Source: Acanthaster planci (lineage: Eukaryota > Echinodermata > Asteroidea > Valvatida > Acanthasteridae). From it: a stretch of DNA of 64,000 nucleotides. Each line of letters starts with the position of its first letter. Within the stretch, counting starts at the first letter, position 1. The notes beneath the pieces were generated by a model. It had not been told where the DNA came from. It did no database searches and saw nothing but the letters and a program-made list of their open reading frames with translations. Both the position numbers and the translations under genes were made by a program. Of the stretch, positions 47,940 through 61,500 are shown one piece after another. The stretch covers positions 74,496-138,495 of the forward strand of contig NW_019091456.1 in NCBI RefSeq assembly GCF_001949145.1. Direction: 5' to 3'.

Positions 47940-50100
47940 TTCCACTGCGAAAGAATGCACGATAAATCAGACGCAAATTCAATGAACAAGTATAACTCTG
48001 ACACCGGGTTACCCCAGACGACAGTTCGACAGGGGTTGAAGATGCGTCTTGAAGAACAACCATTTGATGCCTTCCAGTGATGCAAGATGAGATCCAGGTA
48101 AGTAACGGACCTCAATGCCGAAATAATTGAGCTTATGAAAGAGTCTGCGGTGAGGAACCGTGTCAAAAGCCATAGTAAAATATAAAACAATGGCATCAAC
48201 CTGCTTAACAGACTCGCTAGATTCCCAAATACGATGAACTGTTGCCAGAAGTTGAGTTCCACAAGACCTTTTACTCTAAACCCATGTTGGCATTGATTCA
48301 AAGCAGTGGAAACAATCAAGATGTTTCATGACATGGCTGTAAGTTATATGTTCAATAATCTCGTAACATACAGAGGTTAGAGAAACAGGCCTGTAATTAG
48401 ATGGAGAAGTACGACTTCCCTGTTTGAAGAAAGGAGCAATATTTGCCATAGACTGCTCAGCTGGAATAAAACCAGTGACGGAGGAGACTTTGACTTTGTA
48501 AGCACAGGAGTTATTTCTGATGCACATCTTCAAAACAAAGGGTGAATCCCATCTGGACCAGGGGCCTTGTGTAGAACCAAACTGTTCAGAAGTTTAAAAA
48601 CACCATCTGTCTGAATTCGAAGTGGCGGAATAGATGCCAAAAAGCTTGGGAAGTGAAGCAGAACCCTCCCTGGTAAACGCAGATCTATATTGATGAGTAA
48701 GTCCACAAAGCAGAGATGCCTGTTGATTCATGACGTCTGTTCTTTAGGAAGAACCAGAATTTCTTTGAATCCGTACAAACTGATTCAAACACTGTTGTGG
48801 GGAGTTAACTGTGATCAGCTTTCCTTAATTCCCTTCTGAACACATTTTCGCAGATGACGACATCTATCCCAATTACGATGAGTAGGGCCTACGTTTTTTT
48901 TTGCTGTGTGGAGGGGCCCTGTGTTTTTCCTCCGGAGAAGTCGTTTGAGAGATTGAGACATCTGAGGGAGATTATGCCTGGAGCTCTGACATGCATCCAT
49001 ACCTGAAAGAATAGCCAACTTGAATATAATTATGCCAATTGACCTCGTTTTTGCAGCAACCAAGAATGAATCCGCAAAGTCAGCCATGTGTTTTTTTAAA
49101 GCTTTCAGTGTTAGTCTTATGGAACTTGAATATTTTGCGACGTGGGGCCTTTTGGGTATAACTGTTGGTTTAGCATGAAGGATGAAGCAATCAGATATCC
49201 CTGGACAAGTACATGCAATGACTGGTGGGAAGGCTTGTGGATTGGTGACTATAGGAGTAATTGTAAAACATGTAGCACTTGTCTGATGGACATGGTTGAC
49301 CTCTCTAGGTAACTGATGAAAGGAGAAGTCCCCAATGAAGTCCAGGAAAGAAGCAATGTCACTGCTGTAGACACAATCATCAGGTGATTTCCTTGTTGGA
49401 ATTGTCCAACCAATGTGCAGAACACTGAAGTCTCCTCCTAGCCATATGTTAGTATTCTTTAATAATGTTGTCAATTTTCTGGAGTGACTCATGGAGTTTA
49501 CGAAGATGCTCAGCACCTAGCTTTGGTTGGCGATAGAACACACCAATTAAAACCGGCTTGCTGTTAACCATTTGTAGTTTAACCCACAAAACCTCTGCAT
49601 CGACGTCAAGTTCAGGCAAATGTGTAGCAATGATTTTATTCCCTACCGCAATAAGGACACCACCTCTAGCACTTCCTTTGTTGGTCTGAATATGATGGCT
49701 CATGTTCGGAAATTTTACTAGCAAGAGCTTGTTTTTTGTTTAACAACCCTTGTAAATTCAGTGGCATAATGCAGATCCCGAAATATTTTGTTTTCATATG
49801 ATGAACACGATGGTTGTCTTTGTATCCATTTTTAGCATTTTTGGGGCATTTATTTCTGCCTTTAGTGATGGGGGATGATGCAATGACAGGCACACCGATG
49901 TCCAAGTCACAATCATCAGAAATTTTCGAAAGTGAAGCAAATGAATTGTGGTCTGAAACTGAATTTCTCATAAATATTCAGAAGAGAGATAAACTAAACT
50001 GCGGCATCCCACAGTTATCGCAGGTCCAAGAGCAGGAATTATTGCCCAACCGTCAAAAATAAGTGCTTGCCCCAGGCTCTGGAGCAAACACCACAAGGGA
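47940..50100 (-). pseudogene. Broken CR1/L2-like LINE (PHD-like finger, endonuclease, reverse transcriptase)
   Basis: Read on the minus strand, decayed coding blocks appear in LINE order. At about 50100-50004 there is a Cys-rich PHD-like relic (PCGVC ... WTCDNCGMPQ). At 49971-49450 there is the start of an APE-type endonuclease (LNLQGLLNKKQALASKI, then RGGVLIAVGN and PVLIGVFYRQP). At 49480-49000 the endonuclease continues (IWLGGDF, PGISD). At 48480-48280 there is the reverse transcriptase palm (SNYRPVSLTSVCYEIIEH), then HGFR and a palm segment near 48200-48140 reading YFTMAFDTVPH, where the first catalytic Asp position is not Asp. Frame changes occur between blocks, part of the endonuclease is missing, and the 3' half of the polymerase is absent. 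It is dead. The clade is inferred from block order and motif style. Confidence 0.85.
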
Positions 50101-51066
50101 CTGCGGTTAGGGTGAACATCCCCAGATAAGTCTAAAAACATAAAGGATGAGTAAATCTGAACCAAATAAGTAAGATTACCCAAGATGGCAACTGGAGAAT
50201 GGCCACGGTAGAACTTCATCAAAACCTCGCAGAACGTTGACACAGAGGTTTTGTCCATCTTACGGTCACGTTTCTAGGATTTTGTTCAAAACCATCCAGT
50301 ATACATGTAGGTCTTGCAAAACTGAGTGGAATCGAAAGAGTGGAGTCTGGGTAAATACCATGGTAAGTAGGCCTATGTCCCCCATCCATGCAAGCCGATG
50401 AGGCCCAAGTCAGGGTTGTAAACCGACAGAGTGCGATGTTCCCAAATGGAGTAAAATGAAACGGGACTAAGCACAGTCTCACCTTGGGTTTGACAACTGA
50501 ACAAATAAACGCACGGTGAAAGACCATGCACAACAGGGTAGTACTACTGGGTTAGGAATTCAGCCATCGTCGGAAGAGGCAACGCTGTGAGGCACTCCTC
50601 TTGCATGTTTGGAGGGCATGATGCCAAATGTTGAATCAGCGGCCATATTAATTTATTATAGCCACACCCAGACGCCCGCTGTCGGCCTATGTAGAGTATG
50701 CAAGGCAGGAAAAGCAATCCACTTCAATCTTCAAAGTAGAGCATCAAAAACGAGTTAAAAATAAACTAAAACGACAAACACAAGTTAAAGTAGATGGTTT
50801 AAAAAAATTAATAGACGAAAGATGCCTAGATAAAAAGCACAAAAAAAGAGAGTGGAGCTCGGTTAAAACACATCCTGCCCTCTTGACGACCTCTGAGCAC
50901 CATAGATAGGAGAGAGTGAATGTTCATTTTTTTGTCGAGTATATTTGTCCTTTGCTTCCTCTTGAAACCGGAAGTGCCTCGTAATTTCAATATGGTAATG
51001 ACACGAACTTGTTTCAAATGGTGTTAATCTCCTGAAAGATACTTTTGTTCCAAAAATTTGTAACGA

Positions 51067-51148
51067 TGACGTCATGAAATACTTGAGCGCCCTTTAGCAA
51101 CAGGTGGAAATGTCATACATGTGTATAAGTTCGAGGCTGATGACGTCA
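51067..51148. promoter_or_regulatory. Two perfect CRE palindromes (TGACGTCA) 74 bp apart
   Basis: TGACGTCA occurs at 51067-51074 and 51141-51148, both preceded by GA. This octamer is the full consensus site for CREB/ATF bZIP factors. The pair is about 4.4 kb upstream of the HUNK start codon. Regulatory function is inference only. Confidence 0.35.
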
Positions 51149-51999
51149 TCAAACGAGAATTTACTATGACTAGACCTCTGATTTTTGAAAATTGCTGTCG
51201 CCAACAAAATCTGTCCTGTTAGTTATAATCTTAAATTGCCTTTTATAGAATAAGCATTGTTGTTGGCCATGGCAGTGAGTTTTTATTTTTGTTAGTGAGG
51301 TTGACCCGCCGAAATTGTAAGGAAAAATAAAAACAGTAGTATGTTGCTTCCGCAGTGCTGCATACGTGCCTTGAGCTTGTGTTATGTGTCTGTTTTCTGG
51401 CCTGCGCGGAGCGGCTGCTTGTACATCGTTACCAACACAGTTGCGTAATTAGAGCTAAATTGGGGGGGGGGGCACCCAGGGTGCACACATTTTTTTCAAG
51501 GGGCCAACATGATAATAGACTGCGACTGCATTTCAACGGAAATTATTCACTGATTTCAAATGGGGGCGGGAGGACTAGGAAAATCTGTTTTGAATTTGGT
51601 TCTGCAAATAATATTGTTTGGGGGAAACCTGTTGAGAATAAGCACATAAAGTGACGAAAACCGATGAGCGGTTGCAGAACGCTAATTTATATATTCGCTT
51701 CCACTGAATTCTTGGCTTAAATTCACGATTTCCTTGGTGATCACTTATAGACACAAACATCATCTGCATCACTTTGTTCCTACTACCATCACTACCATAA
51801 CCCTCCGCACTGAAATTATCGAACATTTTTGACAAATGTATCAAAACAGGCCGTCTCTTGTGAATATAGCGCCCTCTACTTGTAGTGCTATTCGGCTGCG
51901 CTTGCCAGCACATGTCACCTGTACAGTGCACCAGCCAAAACAGCAAAACCAGTCTTGGGGCAAGACTAGACCTCTAGTGGCTTCAACCAATCAGGAGAG

Positions 52000-52078
52000 T
52001 TGCGGGTATACCCAGCAAGAAATGAGACCGAGGGGNTTCTCTCTGTCTCATACCTTGCTGCTTATGGTTGCGGGTATA
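52000..52078. repeat. Short hairpin repeat, copy 1
   Basis: The arms cagcaagaaatgagaccgag (52012-) and the reverse complement of ctctctgtctcataccttgctg (52039-52060) pair across a loop of almost no length, with the only isolated N of the window (52036) at the tip. The direct repeat ttgcgggtata flanks it at 52000-52010 and 52068-52078. A related hairpin lies at 59147-59312. Confidence 0.6.
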
Positions 52079-55000
52079 GATTCGTCCGTGTACCTGTTTG
52101 CGCGCGCAGGCCATTTCCACTCCATTGTAGTGCGTCTGTGTCCCGCACTACATTATTCCATGGAGGAATTACTCTGTGTTCCACTCGCACTCGGGTGATG
52201 ACTAGTGCAGCCCAAGGACATCAGAAGATTTGTTCTTCCGATGTGTGCAGCAATGCGCAGACCCACGCGCGCGCTTTGTTAATTAAAAAAGACATTGGCT
52301 GTTTGAAATAACCGGCAAAACTGGCTCATTGATTCAAACCTGAAAAAATAAACTTATGGACCTTACAGCCTTGTTTCCTTATCAATGTAAAGAATCCAAC
52401 GGTTGTTTGCTGCAACCTACCCTGGAGATATTTTTCCGACTTCCATTACATTCCTACGATATGACATCACGATGACGCCACCAGGTGAATTTATGTAGAT
52501 ATTTCAATTCTTGAAAGTCTGAAATTACTCGTAGCTCGAACCCAGTGAGGTATGCGGATAAGCCCTCTAATTCTGTTGCCACAACGGAAGAACTCTGTTT
52601 TCCCTTTGACTTCTAACAAAGGTTTTAAGAACTTAAATGCTATCGTCTAACGAAACACATGTCTGCCCCATGACTCATGTGTTTGTAACCTGATAGACGC
52701 GAATCTCTAGTTATTATTGGACGTGTGGTTGAACATTCAGCGTCGTTACTGAGTTTATTCCAGCAGATGTGAACTGCAGCGCTTTCTTTCACAGACGTAT
52801 ATTTCTGAGATGTTGCATGAATTTCTTTTAACACTTTAATGCGTGTTCAGCTCTGTCACAGCAATACTGGAGTAATAAAAATTACAAGCCCTAATTTGCC
52901 TCATTTCATAAAATAAAACAGAAAAGTTTTCAGGTGTAAGGACTGGGAAAGGAGGTATGAACTTCGAAGGAAAAATTAACTTTGACTGCGTCGTGAAGCT
53001 GCATTAGAGTATACATCAAGACTTAGTTCTCAAAAATTGTGCGAGACTAATTCTAAAATGCATGTTGCGCAATAGGTCAATGCGTATCAATCATAGCTTG
53101 CGAACTCATCTCCAATGACAATTTGTTGTCTGGCTGAGCTATGCTGCTGTGACCATGCGGCCCTCTGTGTCACTGTGACTGTGGATGTAGCATGTCAAGT
53201 TATGAACTTCTCTTGTATCCACAACCCTATATACTGTACATGTATCAGTCCCACGAAGTTTACATTTCCACGAAAGTTCGGTTTCGTGAGATATTTGAAA
53301 AAAAGAAGAGTAAACAAAAAATCATTTGCAAACTCCTTTTATGGATATTTTGAAGCAAGTTTTTGATATGCGTTAGGGATGCCTTGTTCGCTGTGGGTAT
53401 AGGGCAGCCGGTCGTTTAGAGGTTTTGACACAAAGGTGCATTTTGAGGTTTGTTAAAAACAGCTACCCTTTAATTCAATCGTCGCAATATTTCCATCTGT
53501 GGGAATATTCCTTGGCAGCATCATTAACTTTGGTAGAAGACGAAAGTATTGTGTGTTACAATTTTGAAGTATTTGTTATATCCAACTGGTGCCTTCATTT
53601 GCATCACTGACAAACCGTAACCCATACGCACCCGTTTTCATCGTATCGATTGTGTATGTTGCTATCCTTACCGTTTTTATATTTTCTTCGGTCAGTTATA
53701 AATATATACCTACCTTGTCCGGTTACCCAATCTGTGTTTTGCTTACTTAAAGTGACGCTGTTGATGCAACTCAATATTCATCCTTGTACATACACGTATA
53801 TACAACTGTTGATTCGTAAACCGGCCAGTTGACACTCCTGATTAGTGGACTAGATCTTCATCGTCCTTCATCATTATGGTCTTATGCACTCACAAACCTA
53901 AAGTTGTCAACTTATCACTATCTATCTGTTATACATTCGTATACTCTTCTTCTGACACCCCTTTCCTTTTCTTTTTCGTTTTCTTAAAAAGGCCCACCTT
54001 AATAGATGGCTATTGTCTTGCAGATCTCAGAGAGCGGTCTCGATAAACAGACCTAACCATGGGTTAACAAGTGGACCCTAACTCTGTGGTCAATGATCCA
54101 ACTTAAAATTGAAGCCTGACACTTCTATCACTCTGCGTGAAGCGGGTCATGTTGGTCACTATTACCATTGTGTATCCGTCTTGTAGACCTATCGGGTTCG
54201 TAATCATTGGCAATAGTTTACAATAGCCTTGTATTCATAGGTAATTGCTCCCTTATCGCATGTTTATCTTGTTAGTAAGATGTAAGTTCGTGCGTCGGGT
54301 CTCTCTGTGGACAGATCGCTTGCAAGTTGTAAAGCAGCGACTGTTTCCTCACTCGACACAAATTAGCAGATAATAGTTGAGAATACCTTCGTAAAAGTCC
54401 TACTGGTCATTTTGAACTCTTCATTACTTATGCCAAAGTTCATATCCAGCTTGAGCGAAGATAGATATTTGACACTGAACATAGTTTTTATTTACATAGC
54501 ACTCAAACTGGGTTTTTAACTCGGTAACTCTGAAATCATTTGCAAACGGTTGATTTTGAAGGAACGCACAATCACATTGACAGATTGAAAATCTGGATTT
54601 GGTGCTATGAGTATGGATAGTACTCAAATTATGCTTCAATTCTCTCAATACATGGATGATTTTAAATTATTCCAGGAACTTTAAAGAGCCTCATGATGAG
54701 AAGTTCGAAACATTTTGGAACAGCCGTTGTGGGTCTTGAGTTGCTAACAGCGCGTGCGTTGTGTTTTTATCAAGTTACGGTATCAACGGGAAGACTTTGT
54801 AAATCGTCAGGTTTCGATAACAGTCGTGGGTAGGGGTTTGTAATCATGCAGTAGTCCATATCATCAATTTTTATTTCTTCCAAGGACAAAGTCGTAAATA
54901 TATAGTTGCTCCCAGTAACAAATGAGTTTGATAATAACGGTGGAATTTATGAGGCTCGCTCGGTATCGAAGGTGTGAGTTTATGACGTATCGAAATGGGG

Positions 55001-55552
55001 ATGTTGGATGGTGTGGTCTGGTGTGCGTTTTTCTGTACATAGGTATGTTTTTGATTACTTTTTAGTACGACGTATACCTTATGATTTGTCGCTGAATAGT
55101 TGATGAAGCTACCACTGTAAGATGAAAGTGTCTGTCACTTTGGCGAGGTAAAAAATCAAACATTGCATTTACACCTCAGCCTTCTGACGAACTTCAAACA
55201 TTGGAACAACACCTGTAAGCCGATTTTCGTGGTTATATACACGACAGACACCCGGTTTAGTGGGAACCCGTGCAGTTGCGCCAACTTGAAGAGAGCCTTC
55301 AGGTAACTGTCAACTGGTGCCCTTTTCGAACAGCCTTTGTGGAAGTCGTCATATTTATTCCATTCTTTTCGAAGAGTTCAGACGGATCATAGAGCTTGTA
55401 CACAGAACTCTCATTTTATAATTGATAGCGCTTCACAGAGTTTCCCCCCTGATGTTTCGTTAAAGTTGCATCTTCCTGGATTGCGTTAACGCTTCGAAAT
55501 GAGAGTAAGGCGTTGACATTTCGCTCGATAATAATAGCGTGAGAGATTCGTC

Positions 55553-58500
55553 ATGCCATCAGCGGGCGAAACCCTTGTTCACCAACCGCACACGTCTCAC
55601 GTTAATCCCGGTCTCCGCTACCTGTATGAACGAGCGAAGTCCGGAGCGCTTCCAACCATAAATACCAATGCAGCCCTCAGCAGGGCCGCTCAAGAAAAGG
55701 CGGCGAAGTACCCGCACGTGAAGAGGGTAGGACCGTACTTACTCGGCAAGACCATCGGAGAGGGTAGCTTTGCTAAGGTGAAGGAAGCACTCCATAGCGT
55801 GGTTGGAGAAAAGGTAAGACTCCAATTGTATTGTGTATTGGGAAAGGTTGAGGGCAGAACGCTAACCCCCTAAGGTGTAGGCTGCTTAACAATCACATTG
55901 AAATGTGAGGATTGAGAACTGTTAGGGTTAACGCTTGCCCAAGCCGTTTGTAGGATATTCCAGAACTGTAAAGAGGGCCCATATCCCTACCAAGGGAGAG
56001 GTAGATCCAAGAGAAGGGTCTAGGCGGGCTGAAGCCTCTCCTCTCTGGTCTTGGTCCTTATCCCTCCGCTGTCCGTTGCGGTTCCAAAACTCCTGGTTCC
56101 TTTCGGAATACTTGTCAGTGGTACAGACAAGTAGGTCTACTCGACACAACTGATGGTGAACTCGCTCGGGCTATTTGGTTAAACTGCTACTCCGACTGCT
56201 TCCATATTATGAGCCTCTGCGTTCCAGGAAGTGTTGGTGCAAAAGAAAATTGTGTATAGGCCTAACTTAAAGCGAGGATAAAAAAAAGGATAGGTTATAG
56301 TTTGCTCTCTGGTTGGTATATCTCTTTGTTGTTTCTTCCTGAGGTAAACAAAAGCAGCTATGGTCTATGATAGTCTGTTGAAATGAAACTTGTTAAATGT
56401 TTCCCTTTAATGTGTGAGCACTTATATTGCTTTTCAAAGTAAGTGAAAAAGACATGATTTTATTCCCTCGTTTCCAGACAGTAATGTTTGATTACATTAT
56501 TTGCCGAATTTACCCTTTGAGTGAACGATTTTTCTTTACAAGTCACTGCTGTGCAGACGCAGTCGGCAACAGGAATGTCACCATTTTGTCCCATTCTTTC
56601 TGTAGAAACACGATATTCTATTAGAGTCTGTATAACAGGTTGTTGGAATCATTCCAACAACCTAGTCTACAGATTCTACTTCATGGTTGTTAAAGTGTTC
56701 CATGCAATGTGCAAGTCTGTTGCCAGATTTAGTCTGGCTCTCAGGTTGGGTTTGCCTTGTGTCAAATAGGAAATTTTATGGACTAAGACGGGTAAACAAT
56801 TAATTCAATGATGCGTTTTCCTTGGTCACTGGTCCATTCTAAGTTCTTTGCGAAATACTACGCTAGTACAGTGCTGCAAATCTTTGCGAAGTGCGACATA
56901 CAAAATGCACATGATCCCATATGGCTTAAAGGTCGCCATGTAACTTGTCTTGGGCCGTTGTCAGGGGTTGACATGCATTGTTGTCCGCATACAGAAGTTC
57001 ATTGTTCTTGCGTGTCATTCTACATTCCAGGTTTGGTCCAGTCAAAACATATTTGTCTGTCTCCAATTTATTTTCGGGTCTAAGCACTAGGAGGAGAAAA
57101 ACAAACCGTTTGACTCAAAACACCCGAGCGCTAATCGAGGTTAACGCTTTCGTTTGTTTTCGGAGGTAAATCCTTTGTTGGGCCCTCGGGTCAAATCCAA
57201 CTAATTTCTATGAAATGTTTTCAATAATAGTCTGTGAAATGCTTTATCTGACATGTTTTTGAACATTGAACAACTTTCTTGGAAGATCCAACCAGTTTTT
57301 TAATTTTTATTTCTGTGACATATTTTTAAAAAAGAAAGAAAAAACCTACACTTTTGGCCGTGTCTTTTGCAGGCCTTCTGTCTGGACTTCCTAGTTTCAT
57401 TTTCCAGCTATATAGACTTGGTCTAGAGCAAAGTCCTAAGACTTTCATTTGGAACTGTGATGAATGGCAGTGTTTTTAAAATGTAAAAACTGTGTGTGAA
57501 TAAATTTTACTAAATGTTCTGGATAATGCTGTACACAAATAACAACTGAAGGTATCCACAATTACTTGCGTATCCCGAAGGAAGTGTCCAGGGCCCTTCT
57601 GTCAGAAGTTAGGAAAACAAAAAAGAAGAAAATTGAGTATTCTTTGATTGTGTAACAACACAATTGAACCCAGAGTGCCCTCTTCAGAGCATGAAGACCC
57701 CAAGTGCTCCCATTAGCGGATGGGGGGGGGGCAACGGTGGCTAAGAGAGAACTTCGATTTCAGAAAACTGCGATTTCAGAGGACTACATAATGTATATGC
57801 TATTTCCCTGTTTCCTAAAAGCTCGATTCAGCCACGGAGTTTCCGTAAACACTGAGGCATAGATGCAGTACATTTAAGTTTGTATATTCTTACACTGAGT
57901 AATACGGTGGCCAGTACATTGCCAAACAAACTATGCCTGACTTATAAAGAATGATAACGCAGAAAATTATCCAACAGGTGGCTATCAAAATCATCGATAA
58001 GAAAGTTGTGCGTGAGGATCCATACCTGCGAAAGAATATGCGACGGGAGGCTTGTCTGCTTCAGTCATTACATCATCATCCAAACATCATAACTCTCTAT
58101 GAAGTCATGGAGACGGACAACAACTTCTACATGGTAACCATCATATAGCGCTGCTTAATTGACACTGGCAATCATAAATTGAACAGCGTAATGACAAACA
58201 TAACGATGCAAAAATATGGAAGAAATTATAGTAAAATTTTTCTGAGCTGGATTTTTTTCGTCGGGTTTAATCTCTCAGACCGGATCGACACATTTTCAAC
58301 TTTCAACCCAATAGAACTGGATTAGCGGTTCTCAGAAAAAAACAGAATGTTTGTTCATAATTCCGCTTAAGGAAGATGTGAGCCTTGGTCTTCCATGAAA
58401 TATTTTGTTTTTACTTTTTAAATGAGGGGATTGTAGGGTCATGAGATGAAGACTATCTTTCTCAGTCGTCTTAAAACTTTAGGCAACCTGATTTTTTGGT

Positions 58501-61500
58501 TGTAGATAGATATTATTGTACCGAACACGTCCTGTGGGTCCCCCAGCTCAGAAGTTGCCTTTTCACCCACAATTATCTGAAATCATTTTTAACCTAAACT
58601 GTTTCAGGTGAAAGTTATTTCTAAGCTCCCTTAGAGTTTTCAGCTGCAGTATATTCATATTAGTAGTAATCGACGTAAAAATTAAAATCCGGAGGACTCT
58701 CTCCGTGTCTCACATTTCCTATTTCTCAGATACTAGAGCTTTGTAGTGGAGGGGCACTTCTTGATCGAATATGTAGCGAGAAATGTCTCATGGAGAGAGA
58801 AGCTAGACGGTATGTGAGGCAGATCGTGTCAGCAGTGGATCATTTGCACCAAGCGGGCATTATCCACAGGTGAAAAATGAGTTTCATTTCTAGAGATTTG
58901 CCATAAATTCGGGTCTTTTATTTGATTTACACCATCTTCCTCTGATCCTTCTAACATTTTCTTTTTTTTTCAAACAGAGATTTGAAAGTGGAAAACCTAC
59001 TCCTTGATGGAAACAACAATATCAAAATCATCGGTAAATATGCATTTCATAATCATAAAGGTCAGCTGTGAGAAATCCTCTCAAAATCTTGTAATCTAGG
59101 GTTGCGCCATATTTTGTTCGGATCTTGTTTTCCCAGCAACAGTATACCCGGCAAAATATGGGACAGAGGGTACCCCCTACATGTCCAGACCCTATACACA
59201 CTCTAGACCATTGTTACCTGACACATCCCCGAGATGTCTTAAAAGAATTCCTGAGGTTGCGGTCCAAATGACCAACACAAAAGGGGGGGGTCTCTACGTC
59301 CCATATCTTGCTTCAAATATTAGAAAGGTAGGCGTACATGTATATCTTTTGAATGAACATAATCACGCGGTCCACGAATGCCGCACGGAAAGTTGTTTGC
59401 TGCGCAATAGTGCAAGTTCACACACAATGCGAGAGGTCTGTTTGTAGTACCATGTTAACGTGGCTCAGTCGGATTCGGATCAGATTCAGATTGATACTGT
59501 GATACGTCGGACTTGACTCGGATCGATCAAATTCCTCGTAGTCAGACAAAATGCAGTCAAGCAGTGTATGTCTTTCACTGTTCAACTGCACATCTAACTG
59601 CCTGCTATCGCTTGTAAACAGTTGTAAGATATTGCGGTTGTAACGTTTACAGCTTTTACCACGCACGAAGACCCAAACCAAGTTACCTGGGTCCCTGATT
59701 TTTTATTTCATATCCTTGTCTAGAACTAAGAAGGCCACCTGTTCTAAATAGTTTTGCCATCACAGAACATGCCGTGTTGGTCAGTAACTAGTTATCTTTA
59801 AACATGTAGTTACATAAGTTGACACAGCTACTACATGTAGATTACTATTATTATATTTGTTTAACTACATCCATATCCGCGGGTAAATCGTCATTTACAT
59901 GAGATTAATTTGACAATAATTTTATGAAGCTTTTATGATGACGTGAAATATTCCACTCCGTCCAGAATCCTGAGTGAATTTTATAAAAGACCTTTATTAT
60001 TACAAGACCTGCACTTTGTTAAAGGAACCAGGAAATGAATTTTTCTTAGAATCACTCTTTGTGTATTTCAGTACTCTTCTTCCATGTATGAAGACTGTTT
60101 AGCATCTTTTTTGAGTTACGTGAACTAAACGCTGTACTTTTTCAAACATTAAAATTGACCAAACTTTTCTGAACAAGTGAGGGCGCTTTTGCTTTGATGT
60201 AAATCCAGGAAGACATGGTTCAGGTTGCATGTTTTCATGTTCAATTTGTGAATCCCAAATTTGCTATCTGGGGATATTTCTGTGAAAAGGATTTTCGCTG
60301 GATTATTGCCATATATTCACAAAGCAATACATTGCCAAAGAAAATAAAATCTGCCATAGCAGTGGTTAAAAAATTAAAAAATTTCCGTGCACAAATCAGT
60401 GCAACATTGAGATTCAGTGCCTTGGATGACATCATAGTTCTGCTCATGAATATGCAAATATCATAAGCATAAAGCCAAAAAGCATCAAAATATGGTTTAA
60501 AATTGAAAACCAAAAATTAAAATGGGGTTAATTGAAACGCAAAGATACAATTTCAAGGGTTTTTAGTACAATTTATACTAATATTTCTATTTCCTGGTTC
60601 CTTTAACATATTTAGAGTTTTGACAGCCATACTGTTTTTTTTTTAAGTCGTGATTTTCATATGTTCTTATTTTATTTGATTTGGGTGAAGGAGTCCTTGT
60701 CGGTTTCCGATTGCATCTGGATTGCAGTGACAAAACAATCAGATCGGCTCGAACTGAACCATGGCGACTATCAGATGCGAATCGCATATTCGTCAGGATC
60801 GGTCGTATCCGTCGGATTGAATTAACGTAGGCTGTTATAAGTCTTGCTTCCTTAGCAGCGGCTGCCGTCGTGCACTGCAAATTGCTTCTGCAACTCCAGA
60901 TGCGTGCCTGCCCCGGATACCGTCGCCTAAGGGACGTATACACACATCCGTAAGTTCTCTGTATCGTTCTCGTTCGAGTCCGCCGATCGAAAGCTATCTC
61001 TGTTTGATGCACGTGGATTGGACGTTATGTGGACGGAAAGGTAAGCAGCCGTTGCGCCGTATCAGGAAGATTTAGCGGCTGCCGTTCGCGCCGTGAGGAC
61101 AGATTGACATATCTTCCAGCCAGTTAGTGATGTATCTGCCAAGTCGTGTAGTCTCAGTACAGTGCAACATTTTTGAAAAACAGTTAAAACGCAGTGGTTG
61201 AATCGCCTTGCTGTGTGTTTGTCAGCTCGTAGTGCGAATAGAACCACTTCCATGCGGAATTCCGCTTTTGTTGAATGTGCTCTCAGGGTGCACCACTACA
61301 AATAAATTCCCACAGACAGCAATGATAAATCCCCACACTTTGCAATAATTTTAAAAATACTCACAGCTCTCACAGGTGTCCAGGCTGCACAGAAATACGT
61401 TGATCGACATGTCCCATTTCATTTTCCTTTCAATTTTCGGGGAATTGACCAATGAATTCTTGAGAAATTTTCACCAGAAGCAGACCACCCCTAAAAAGAA

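Larger units (their letters stand above)
50100..55552. other. Intergenic region upstream of HUNK
   Basis: No gene is supported. It contains the LINE 5' flank (possibly to about 50650), two CRE-type octamers (51067 and 51141), a G-rich hAT-element fragment (about 51461-51500), a hairpin repeat (52000-52078) with one ambiguous base at 52036, and otherwise unique-looking AT-rich sequence. HUNK 5' UTR sequence probably occupies the last few hundred bases. Confidence 0.5.

Noticed and set aside
55928-56153. Overlapping open frames on both strands just after HUNK exon 1
   Set aside because: They lie in the first HUNK intron with no start or splice support.
60587-61012. Arg-rich minus-strand open frame as a gene
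   Set aside because: No recognised domain; it spans the end of a TTAA element and probably reflects local CG-rich sequence.
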